This document shows, in pieces, positions 1 to 5,192 of a DNA stretch of 5,192 nt. Positions within the stretch are counted from its first letter, which is position 1; each line of letters opens with the position of its first letter. Location of the stretch: the NCBI GenBank assembly GCA_955652625.1, contig CATPBM010000203.1, positions 1 through 5,192 of the forward strand, written 5' to 3'. The notes beneath the pieces were generated by a model. The model was given only the letters and a program-made list of their open reading frames with translations, searched no databases and was not told where the DNA came from. This stretch comes from an uncultured Steroidobacteraceae bacterium (lineage in GTDB: Bacteria; Pseudomonadota; Gammaproteobacteria; Steroidobacterales; Steroidobacteraceae). Made by a program: the position numbers and the translations under genes.

Positions 1-3000
1 AGAGACGCGCGCCGATGGAGCGGTTGAAGTTGCTCAGGCCGTAGCTCCACTGCCCGCCGCTCCTGTTCTCGATGGCGGGCAGCATGTCGCGCACCATGCG
101 CTCGGCGAGCTCGCCGCGATCGAATGGCGCGTTGGAGGGTGTCGCGCAGAACCGCGGTGCATCCGCGCTGACACCCGCGCTCGACAGGATCGGCGCGAGG
201 TCGAGCTTGCGCTGTCTGGGCGTAGCCCCCGGAAGCACCTCGAGGTACTCGGTGCGACCGATGATGTCTTCGAGGGAGCGTACCCCGAGCGCGGCCAGGA
301 TCTCGCGCACTTCCTCGGCGACGAAGCGGAAGTAGTTGACGACCATCTCCGGCAGCCCGGTGAAGTACTTCGAGCGCAGCACGTTGTGCTGGGTCGCGAT
401 CCCGGTGGCGCAGTTGTTGAGATGGCAGATGCGCAGATACTTGCACCCGAGCGCCACCATCGGCGCGGTGCCGAAGCCGAAGCTCTCGGCGCCTATGATG
501 GCGGCCTTCACCACGTCGAGCCCGGTCTTGAGTCCCCCGTCCGCCTGCAGGCGCACGCGGTGGCGCAGGTTGTTGATGCGCAGCGTCTGATGCGTCTCCG
601 CCAGCCCGAGCTCCCAGGGAGTGCCGGCGTATTTGATGGAGGACAGCGGGCTCGCGCCCGTGCCGCCGTCGTAGCCGGAGATGGTGATGAGATCCGCGTA
701 CGCCTTGGCGACACCGGCGGCCACGGTGCCCACGCCGGGTTCCGCGACCAGCTTCACCGAGACCAGCGCGCGCGGATTCACCTGCTTGAGATCGAAGATC
801 AGCTGCGCGAGGTCCTCGATGGAATAGATGTCGTGATGCGGCGGCGGGGAGATGAGCCCAACGCCCGGACGCGCGAAGCGCAGCGATGCGATCATGTCGT
901 TGACCTTGTGCCCGGGGAGCTGCCCCCCCTCGCCGGGTTTTGCTCCCTGCGCGATCTTGATCTGCAGGACCTCGGCGTTGATCAGGTATTCGGCCGTCAC
1001 GCCGAAGCGCCCGGAAGCAACCTGCTTGATCTTGGAATTCTTCTCGGTGCGATAGCGCGCCGGGTCCTCCCCGCCCTCCCCGGAGTTGGAACGCGCTCCC
1101 AGGCGGTTCATGGCGATAGCGAGCGCCTCGTGCGCCTCCGGAGACAGCGCGCCGAGCGACATGCCGGCGCTGTCGAAGCGCGCCAGCACCGCTTCCGGCG
1201 GCTCGACTTCATCGAGCGGGATCGGCCGGGCGGACGTTTTCAGCGCCAGCAGGTCGCGGAACGTGGACGCCGGCCGGCTGTTCACGAGCTGCGCGAACTG
1301 GCGGTAGTGCGCGTAGTCCCCGGAGCTCACCGCGGCCTGCAGAGCCGCGATCACGTCGGGGTTGTACATGTGGTACTCCCCGTCGTGCACGTACTTGAGG
1401 AGCCCGCCCTGGGCGATCGCCTCGCGCGGATTCCAGGCATGCGCGGCCAGCTCCCTGCTGTCGGCCTCCAGATCATCGAAGTCCGCGCCCTGCACGCGGC
1501 TCTCGGTGCCGGTGAAGCAGCGCTGCACGACCTCATCCGCCAGTCCCACGATTTCGAACAGCTGCGAGCTGCGGTAGCTGGAGATGGTCGAGATCCCCAT
1601 TTTCGACATGATCTTGAACAGCCCCTTGCGCAGGCCCGCGCGGTAACTGCGCCCGAGCTCGAGCCGCGCGGCGAAGTCGAGCTTCACGCGCCCGCCGCGC
1701 ATCATCTCGAACAGCATCTGGTACGCCATGTAGGGGTACACGGCGGTCGCGCCGTAGCCGATGAGACAGGCGAAATGATGCGGCTCGCGCGCCGTGCCGG
1801 TTTCCACGAGCAGGTTGCACTTGCACCGCAGGCCGACGCTCACCAGGTGCTGGTGCACCGCGCCGGTCACGAGCAGCGCATGCGCGGGAATGCGCCCCTT
1901 CACCAGATAGCGATCCGACAACAGCAGCACGAGCTTGCCCTCGCGCACCGCGCTTTCCGCCTGGGTGCACAGCCGCCCGATCGCAGCCCGGAGGCCCTCC
2001 GCCGGGTCGTACTGCAGATCGATGAACTCGTGCGTGACTTCCTCGATCGCGAGGATCTGGCGCAACTTCCTTTGCGAGAGGATCGGCGAGCCGAGCACGA
2101 TCTGGCGCGCGTGCTCGGGCGCGGGCTCGAAGATGTTGCATTCCGGCCCGATCTGCGTCTGCAGCGACATCACAATGGTCTCGCGCAGCGGGTCGATGGG
2201 CGGGTTCGTGACCTGGGCGAACTGCTGGCGGAAGTAGTCGTAGAGCGAGCGCACCTTGTGCGACAGCACCGGCATGGGCGTGTCGTCGCCCATCGAGCCC
2301 ACCGCCTCGTTCTCGTCCTGCGCGAGCACGCGGATGATGTCGTCGCGCTCCTCCTGGGTGACGTTGAACATCTTCTGGTAGAGCGAGAGGGTTGCGCGGT
2401 CCATGGGCTCGGCGGCCAGCCGCGGGTCCACGAGGTCGCTCTCGAGGTAGCGCACCCCCTGCTTCAGCCAGGTCTTGTACGGATGGCGGCTCTTGAGGAC
2501 CTGGTCGATGTCCGCGGAAGACAGCAGCGTCCCGGACTGCAGATCCAGCGCGATCATGTCCCCGGGGCCGAGCTTGCCCTTCTTCAGCACGTCCTCGGGT
2601 GGGTAATCCCACACTCCGGTCTCGGAGGCGATGGTGAGGCAGCGGTTCCTGGTGATGCAGAAGCGCGCCGGCCGCAGCCCGTTGCGATCGAGCGTGCACA
2701 CCGCGTAGCGCCCGTCCGTCAGCACCACGCCCGCCGGCCCGTCCCAGGGCTCCATGTGCACGGAGTAGTACTCGTAGAAGGCGCGCAGATCCGCGTCAAG
2801 CGCATCCAGGCCATGCCAGGCCGGCGGAATCAGCAGGCGCATGGCGTGCAGCGGATCGAGCCCGCCCATCAGCAGCACCTCGAGCATGTTGTCCAGGCTC
2901 TGGGAATCCGAGCCCGTCGGCGCGACCAGCGGCAGCACCTCCTGCAGCTGCGGCAGGAGCGCGGAGCGCAGCAGCGGTCCGCGCGCGGTAGCCCAGTTGC

Positions 3001-3763
3001 GATTGCCCTGCACGGTGTTGATCTCGCCGTTGTGGGCGAGGAATCGATACGGGTGCGCGAGGCGCCACTGCGGCAGGGTGTTGGTGGAAAAGCGCTGGTG
3101 AAAGACGGCCACCGAGCTCGTCAGGCGCGAATCGGCGAGGTCGGGGTAGAACTGCGGCAGGTATTGCGGCATCACCATGCCCTTGTAGACCAGCGTGCTC
3201 GCCGAGAGACTTGGGACGTAGAACACCGGGTCGGCCGCACGCGCCTTCTCGGTCAGGCGCCGCGCCATGAAGAGTCTGCGGTTGAACGAGGCTTCGTCGA
3301 TATCCGCTGAGGCACAGTTGACGAATACCTGCTCGATCACCGGCAGCGATTTCAGCGCCTCCGCGCCACACGCTTCCGGCTGCAGCGGCACCACGCGCCA
3401 GCCGGCGAGCTCGAGCCCCGCTCGGGCGAGCTCGGCGGCGAGCGCCGCGCGCGCCGCGGCGGCCTGGGAGGCATCGTGCGACAGGAACACCAGCCCCGAA
3501 GCGAAGCGCGCGGCGAGCCCGATGCCGGCCTCAGCGGCCACCGCGCGCAAGAAGCCCTCAGGTCTCTTGAGCAGCAGCCCGCAACCGTCGCCGGTCTTGC
3601 CGTCAGCGGCTACGGCCCCGCGGTGCGTGAGGCGGTTCAGCGAGGTGATCGCGGTGCGCACCAGCCAATGGCTCGGCACATCGTCGAGGCTTGCGATCAG
3701 GCCAAAGCCGCAACTGTCGCGCTCGTACGCATCTTTGTAGAGTCCTGTGGAGGAAGCTTGCAT
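1..3763 (-). CDS. gltB: Glutamate synthase (NADPH/ferredoxin-type) large subunit, C-terminus cut by left edge
   Basis: This is the large (alpha) subunit of glutamate synthase (GOGAT). It hydrolyses glutamine and channels the ammonia to 2-oxoglutarate to make glutamate, using electrons passed from GltD through Fe-S clusters to FMN. It acts in the cytosol. The frame is open for 1,254 codons from ATG 3763-3761, which has AGGA eight bases upstream. Residues 1-17 form a short propeptide and Cys18 (3712-3710, in DSCGFGLIA) is the Ntn amidotransferase nucleophile. HRG (47-49) and DGKTGDGCG (54-62) follow. Roughly, residues 18-400 are the glutaminase domain, 440-740 the central domain and 800-1190 the FMN/synthase barrel, with [12 protein letters not shown] from 893, [13 protein letters not shown] at 942-954 and [11 protein letters not shown] at 1029-1039. 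Cys1107, Cys1113 and Cys1118 (C-x5-C-x4-C) are the 3Fe-4S ligands. The E. coli protein is about 1,500 residues, so some 250 residues, the C-terminal beta-helix domain, lie off the edge. gltD is expected next (inference). Nothing suggests damage. Confidence 0.98.
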   Translation of the reverse strand, partial: MQASSTGLYKDAYERDSCGFGLIASLDDVPSHWLVRTAITSLNRLTHRGAVAADGKTGDGCGLLLKRPEGFLRAVAAEAGIGLAARFASGLVFLSHDASQAAAARAALAAELARAGLELAGWRVVPLQPEACGAEALKSLPVIEQVFVNCASADIDEASFNRRLFMARRLTEKARAADPVFYVPSLSASTLVYKGMVMPQYLPQFYPDLADSRLTSSVAVFHQRFSTNTLPQWRLAHPYRFLAHNGEINTVQGNRNWATARGPLLRSALLPQLQEVLPLVAPTGSDSQSLDNMLEVLLMGGLDPLHAMRLLIPPAWHGLDALDADLRAFYEYYSVHMEPWDGPAGVVLTDGRYAVCTLDRNGLRPARFCITRNRCLTIASETGVWDYPPEDVLKKGKLGPGDMIALDLQSGTLLSSADIDQVLKSRHPYKTWLKQGVRYLESDLVDPRLAAEPMDRATLSLYQKMFNVTQEERDDIIRVLAQDENEAVGSMGDDTPMPVLSHKVRSLYDYFRQQFAQVTNPPIDPLRETIVMSLQTQIGPECNIFEPAPEHARQIVLGSPILSQRKLRQILAIEEVTHEFIDLQYDPAEGLRAAIGRLCTQAESAVREGKLVLLLSDRYLVKGRIPAHALLVTGAVHQHLVSVGLRCKCNLLVETGTAREPHHFACLIGYGATAVYPYMAYQMLFEMMRGGRVKLDFAARLELGRSYRAGLRKGLFKIMSKMGISTISSYRSSQLFEIVGLADEVVQRCFTGTESRVQGADFDDLEADSRELAAHAWNPREAIAQGGLLKYVHDGEYHMYNPDVIAALQAAVSSGDYAHYRQFAQLVNSRPASTFRDLLALKTSARPIPLDEVEPPEAVLARFDSAGMSLGALSPEAHEALAIAMNRLGARSNSGEGGEDPARYRTEKNSKIKQVASGRFGVTAEYLINAEVLQIKIAQGAKPGEGGQLPGHKVNDMIASLRFARPGVGLISPPPHHDIYSIEDLAQLIFDLKQVNPRALVSVKLVAEPGVGTVAAGVAKAYADLITISGYDGGTGASPLSSIKYAGTPWELGLAETHQTLRINNLRHRVRLQADGGLKTGLDVVKAAIIGAESFGFGTAPMVALGCKYLRICHLNNCATGIATQHNVLRSKYFTGLPEMVVNYFRFVAEEVREILAALGVRSLEDIIGRTEYLEVLPGATPRQRKLDLAPILSSAGVSADAPRFCATPSNAPFDRGELAERMVRDMLPAIENRSGGQWSYGLSNFNRSIGARL

Positions 3764-3771
3764 GGTGACGG

Positions 3772-3775
3772 TCCT
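3772..3775 (-). promoter_or_regulatory. Ribosome binding site of gltB
   Basis: On the minus strand the bases before the ATG at 3763 read TAGGACCGTCACC. AGGA is placed 8 bases upstream of the start codon, a normal Shine-Dalgarno distance. This supports ATG 3763 as the start, as does the position of Cys18 shortly after it. Confidence 0.7.
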
Positions 3776-3800
3776 ACGGGGTCCCGCGAGCGCCAGGCAG

Positions 3801-3815
3801 GTCCGCGCCGCGGAC
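3801..3815. other. Short perfect hairpin in the gltB leader
   Basis: gtccgc (3801-3806) and gcggac (3810-3815) form a perfect 6-bp stem with a 3-base loop. It is about 25 bases upstream of the gltB ribosome binding site, on the leader side. No T run follows on either strand, so it is not a standard intrinsic terminator. It may influence leader folding or be incidental. Confidence 0.3.
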
Positions 3816-3873
3816 GAAACGCCCGCGGCTCAAAAGACCGGCCAGCAATTCTTGCGCTGAGGGCGCGAATGAG

Positions 3874-3923
3874 CAGTCGAAGCCGGACGGAGGGCCTGGG
3901 GCCGCTGTCCCGTCGATCGACTG
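3874..3923 (-). other. Nested inverted repeats, possible stem-loop in the gltB leader
   Basis: Three inverted repeats lie one inside another: cagtcga 3874-3880 with tcgactg 3917-3923 (7 bp), ggac 3885-3888 with gtcc 3907-3910 (4 bp), and ggcc 3893-3896 with ggcc 3900-3903 (4 bp, 3-base loop). Short internal loops separate them. In the predicted gltB transcript this would be a long interrupted hairpin shortly after the 5' end. It has no T tract, so it is not an obvious terminator. It could equally be an operator-like site or chance in GC-rich DNA. I do not match it to a known riboswitch. Confidence 0.3.
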
Positions 3924-3924
3924 T

Positions 3925-3952
3925 CTTACACCATCACTATGCGTTCGATAAT
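3925..3952 (+). promoter_or_regulatory. Possible promoter of the former GNAT gene, overlapping the gltB promoter
   Basis: On the plus strand, CTTACA (3925-3930, 4 of 6 matching TTGACA) and GATAAT (3947-3952, 5 of 6 matching TATAAT) are separated by 16 bases. Transcription would start near 3959, about 23 bases before the GNAT start codon at 3982. The -10 box is nearly the same DNA as the minus-strand gltB -10 box, so the two promoters would compete. It is weaker than the gltB prediction, and part of the match follows from the near-symmetry of ATAATA. Confidence 0.3.
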
Positions 3953-3975
3953 ACCGGCCTGCGAGGCTCTTGCAA
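3948..3975 (-). promoter_or_regulatory. Predicted sigma70-type promoter of gltB
   Basis: On the minus strand, TTGCAA (3975-3970, 4 of 6 bases matching TTGACA) is followed after 16 bases by TATTAT (3953-3948, 5 of 6 matching TATAAT). It sits in the most AT-rich stretch of the intergenic region. Transcription would begin near 3941, giving a gltB leader of about 175-180 bases. The -35 box lies only 6 bases upstream of the ATG of the divergent GNAT remnant. The call rests on box matches and spacing alone. Confidence 0.5.
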
Positions 3976-3981
3976 GCAAAG

Positions 3982-4110
3982 ATGACCGTCCTCACCAGCC
4001 CACGACTGCAGCTTCGCCAATGGCGCGCGACGGATCTCGCGCCCATCGCCGCGCTCAACGCCGATCCGGTGACCATGCAGTTCATGTCGGGCTGCCTTAC
4101 CCGGGCCGAC
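3982..4110 (+). pseudogene. N-terminal remnant of a GNAT-family (RimJ/RimL-type) acetyltransferase
   Basis: From ATG 3982 the frame encodes MTVLTSPRLQLRQW, then RATDLAPIAALNADP, then a segment ending near LTRAD. This is the usual opening of RimJ/RimL-like GNAT N-acetyltransferases: the first strand (T-x-R-L-x-L-R), then D-x-x-x-x-x-x-L-N-x-D-P. Only about 43 of the roughly 170-180 residues normal for the family remain. The acetyl-CoA-binding motif (Q/R-x-x-G-x-G/A) and all of the catalytic core are absent. After about 4110 the frame reads into SDR sequence in the wrong frame and stops at 4237-4239. Any product would be an 86-residue hybrid without activity. No strong ribosome binding site precedes the ATG. 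The family call is from remembered consensus, and the original substrate cannot be told. Confidence 0.65.
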
Positions 4111-4343
4111 TTTGTCGGATGGCGTCAGGGCCATGCTGAAGGACAGCGCCCGCGCGGGCAAGAGAATCGAGGAGGCCGGCGCCGATTTCGTGCGCACTCA
4201 CCGTTCCAGCTCGATCCTGCAGCGCCTGGCAACCCCTGAGGGAAGTGGCGAATCTCGTCGTCTACACGTGCTCGCCACAGGCCTCGGCCACGACCGGCGC
4301 GGCGCTGCGCGTGGACGGCGGCGTCATCGACAGCATCGTGTGA
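4097..4343 (+). pseudogene. C-terminal remnant of a short-chain dehydrogenase/reductase, frameshifted
   Basis: In the frame starting at 4097 the DNA reads LPGPTLSDGV, then a charged helix (RAMLKDSARAGKRIEE), then ADFVRTHR and SSSILQRLATPE, ending at 4240. A shift of one base is then needed, after which VANLVVYTCSPQASATTGAA and LRVDGGVIDSIV run from 4245 to a TGA at 4341-4343. This is the typical end of a classical SDR: the P-G motif after the catalytic lysine, the variable substrate-loop helix, the R-x-A-x-P-E-E-V-A helix, the S-P-x-A-S-A-T-T-G turn and the final R-V-D-G-G strand. About 81 residues remain of some 250. The Rossmann nucleotide-binding half and the Tyr-x-x-x-Lys site are missing, so it cannot be functional. 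It lies 15 bases from the convergent protease stop codon. The ancestral substrate is unknown. Confidence 0.8.
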
Positions 4344-4349
4344 AAGCTT

Positions 4350-4382
4350 GCCGCTCCCCTAGGGCGGCTCGCGCGCCGCGAG
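4350..4382. terminator. Two adjacent hairpins at the 3' end of the protease gene, weak terminator candidate
   Basis: The first hairpin, 4350-4368, pairs gccgctc with gggcggc (7 pairs including one G-T, loop of 5) and spans the protease stop codon. The second, 4368-4382, pairs ctcgcg with cgcgag (6 pairs, loop of 3) inside the last protease codons. On the minus strand they are followed by AAGCTTTCAC rather than a run of T, so this is not a textbook intrinsic terminator. The position, between two convergent gene ends, is what makes it plausible. Confidence 0.25.
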
Positions 4383-5192
4383 AGGCACTGTCAGCAGCTG
4401 CACCCGGCGCACGATCGAAAGCTTAAGTTCGGTCCCCGGCGGCACGCGGCCCAGGTGCCGGTGCAGCGCATCGATGCCGTCGACCACGCTGTCGCCGACT
4501 CCCACGATCAGATCTCCGGGACGCAGGTCCGCGTCCGTGGCCGGTCCCGAGGGCTCGCGCGACAGGATTTCCACGGCGCGCACAGTGCTTAAGCCCAGCG
4601 CGCGCACCAGTCGCAGATCGAGCGGCCGGTCGCGCGCCGTGATGCCAAGCCAGGCGCGCCGCACGCGCCCCTGCGTGAGAATCTCCGTCAGCACCCATTG
4701 CGCGGTCGCTGCCGGAACGGCGAAGCCGATGCCCTGCGCCATGGCAATGATGGCCGTGTTGATGCCGGCGACGCTTCCGGCCGCATCCACCAGTGGGCCG
4801 CCGGAGTTTCCAGGATTGAGCGCAGCCGTGTGCTGCACCACCCCTTCGATGAGCCGCCCCTGCCGGCTGCGGAGCGAGCGCCCGAGCGCGCTGACCACCC
4901 CGGCCGACACCGTGGATTCGAAGCCGTAGGGATTGCCTACCGCGACCACCAGCTGCCCGGCGCGCAGGCGTTGTCCGCCGGCGAGTTGTGCGTAGGGCAG
5001 CGCGCCGGCCTGGGCACGCAGCACCGCAAGATCGGTGGCTGGGTCGCGGCCGGCGAGCACCGCCGGAACGCTGCGGCCATCGACGAATGTGACGCGCGCT
5101 TCCGACACACGCTGCACGACGTGCTCGTTGGTGAGCAGGTAGCCGTCCGGCGTCACCACCACGCCCGAGCCGGCCCCGCCACGCGCCCGCGC
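4359..5192 (-). CDS. HtrA/Deg-family S1C serine protease with one PDZ domain, N-terminus cut by right edge
   Basis: This is a trypsin-fold serine protease of the HtrA/DegP/DegS group, which degrade or process damaged or signalling proteins, usually in the periplasm. The frame is open from the right edge (5192) to a TAG at 4361-4359, giving 277 visible residues. In-frame sequence before GTG 5162 continues the family motif GSG-VVVTPDGYLLTNEHVV, so the true start lies outside the window, and signal peptide or membrane anchor cannot be judged. The triad is His (5123-5121, TNEHVV), Asp (5033-5031, ATDLAVL) and Ser (4805-4803, GNSGGPLVD). VGNPYGFESTVSAG and INTAIIAMAQGIGFAVP are also typical. One PDZ domain follows, roughly the last 105 residues, with RRAWLGI as the likely carboxylate-binding loop, then LRPGDLIVGVGD. 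There is no second PDZ, so it is closer to DegS-like layouts than DegP. Before the serine the usual QTDAA reads QHTAA. It precedes gltB in the same direction with a gap of about 595 bp, so a shared transcript is unlikely. Confidence 0.95.
   Translation of the reverse strand, partial: ARARGGAGSGVVVTPDGYLLTNEHVVQRVSEARVTFVDGRSVPAVLAGRDPATDLAVLRAQAGALPYAQLAGGQRLRAGQLVVAVGNPYGFESTVSAGVVSALGRSLRSRQGRLIEGVVQHTAALNPGNSGGPLVDAAGSVAGINTAIIAMAQGIGFAVPAATAQWVLTEILTQGRVRRAWLGITARDRPLDLRLVRALGLSTVRAVEILSREPSGPATDADLRPGDLIVGVGDSVVDGIDALHRHLGRVPPGTELKLSIVRRVQLLTVPLAAREPP

Noticed and set aside
902..950. C-run and G-run stretches within gltB (around 927-932) as possible frameshift sites
   Set aside because: The frame runs straight through and encodes the conserved [13 protein letters not shown] motif, so there is no frameshift.
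1533..2699. 388-codon minus-strand open frame inside gltB
   Set aside because: It is a shifted frame of the same strand. The gltB frame is uninterrupted through the whole stretch and carries clear family motifs, while this translation is a run of Arg, Ala and Gly.
386..3310. 974-codon plus-strand open frame opposite gltB
   Set aside because: It lies codon-for-codon opposite gltB and is open only because gltB avoids TTA, CTA and TCA. Its translation is rich in Arg, His, Val and Leu, as expected from the complement of a GC-rich gene, and shows no domain I recognise.
3774..4085. 103-codon minus-strand open frame just upstream of gltB
   Set aside because: It covers the predicted gltB promoter and leader and the reverse of the GNAT remnant. 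Its translation has no recognisable motif, and its stop near the gltB ribosome binding site looks like coincidence.
4342..4424. gaaagctt repeated at 4342-4349 and 4417-4424, as a possible direct repeat or target duplication
   Set aside because: Only 8 bases match and there is no element between them. The interval holds the SDR and protease gene ends in their normal state, so chance is the simpler explanation.
4474..4929. Plus-strand open frame opposite the protease
   Set aside because: It is a complementary-strand shadow of the protease, rich in Ser, Pro, Arg and Thr, with no domain I recognise.

Overview
The window is a GC-rich bacterial segment with two minus-strand genes, each cut by a window edge, separated by about 595 bp that holds regulatory DNA and the wreck of two plus-strand genes. 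The GltB sequence resembles the enterobacterial/pseudomonad type (start of the mature enzyme CGFGLIA, then THRG and [12 protein letters not shown]) more than the type I recall from Burkholderia. A high-GC gammaproteobacterium is therefore my best guess, from remembered family sequences only.

Layout. Positions 1-3763 (minus) hold most of gltB, the large subunit of NADPH-dependent glutamate synthase. I read the frame codon by codon and found no interruption over 1,254 codons. Only the C-terminal beta-helix domain is missing, beyond the left edge. Positions 3764-3981 are non-coding and contain a ribosome binding site, a predicted leader with stem-loops, and a good sigma70-like promoter for gltB. 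Positions 3982-4343 (plus) hold a chimeric gene scar: the first ~43 residues of a RimJ/RimL-type GNAT acetyltransferase joined out of frame to the last ~81 residues of a short-chain dehydrogenase/reductase (SDR). The SDR part carries a further one-base insertion. Positions 4359-5192 (minus) hold the 3' part of an HtrA/Deg-type S1C serine protease with an intact His-Asp-Ser triad and one PDZ domain. Its N-terminus lies beyond the right edge.

How they fit together. GltB makes glutamate from glutamine and 2-oxoglutarate together with GltD, whose gene is usually next downstream and would lie off the left edge. The protease is a protein quality-control enzyme with no visible functional link to gltB. 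It ends about 600 bp upstream and gltB appears to have its own promoter. The GNAT and SDR remnants look like decay after a deletion that joined two formerly separate genes. The GNAT 5' end may have survived because the predicted gltB promoter begins about 7 bp from its start codon.

I see no RNA gene, insertion sequence, CRISPR array or novel multi-gene system. The most interesting items are the GNAT-SDR junction and the overlapping opposed promoters with a structured gltB leader.
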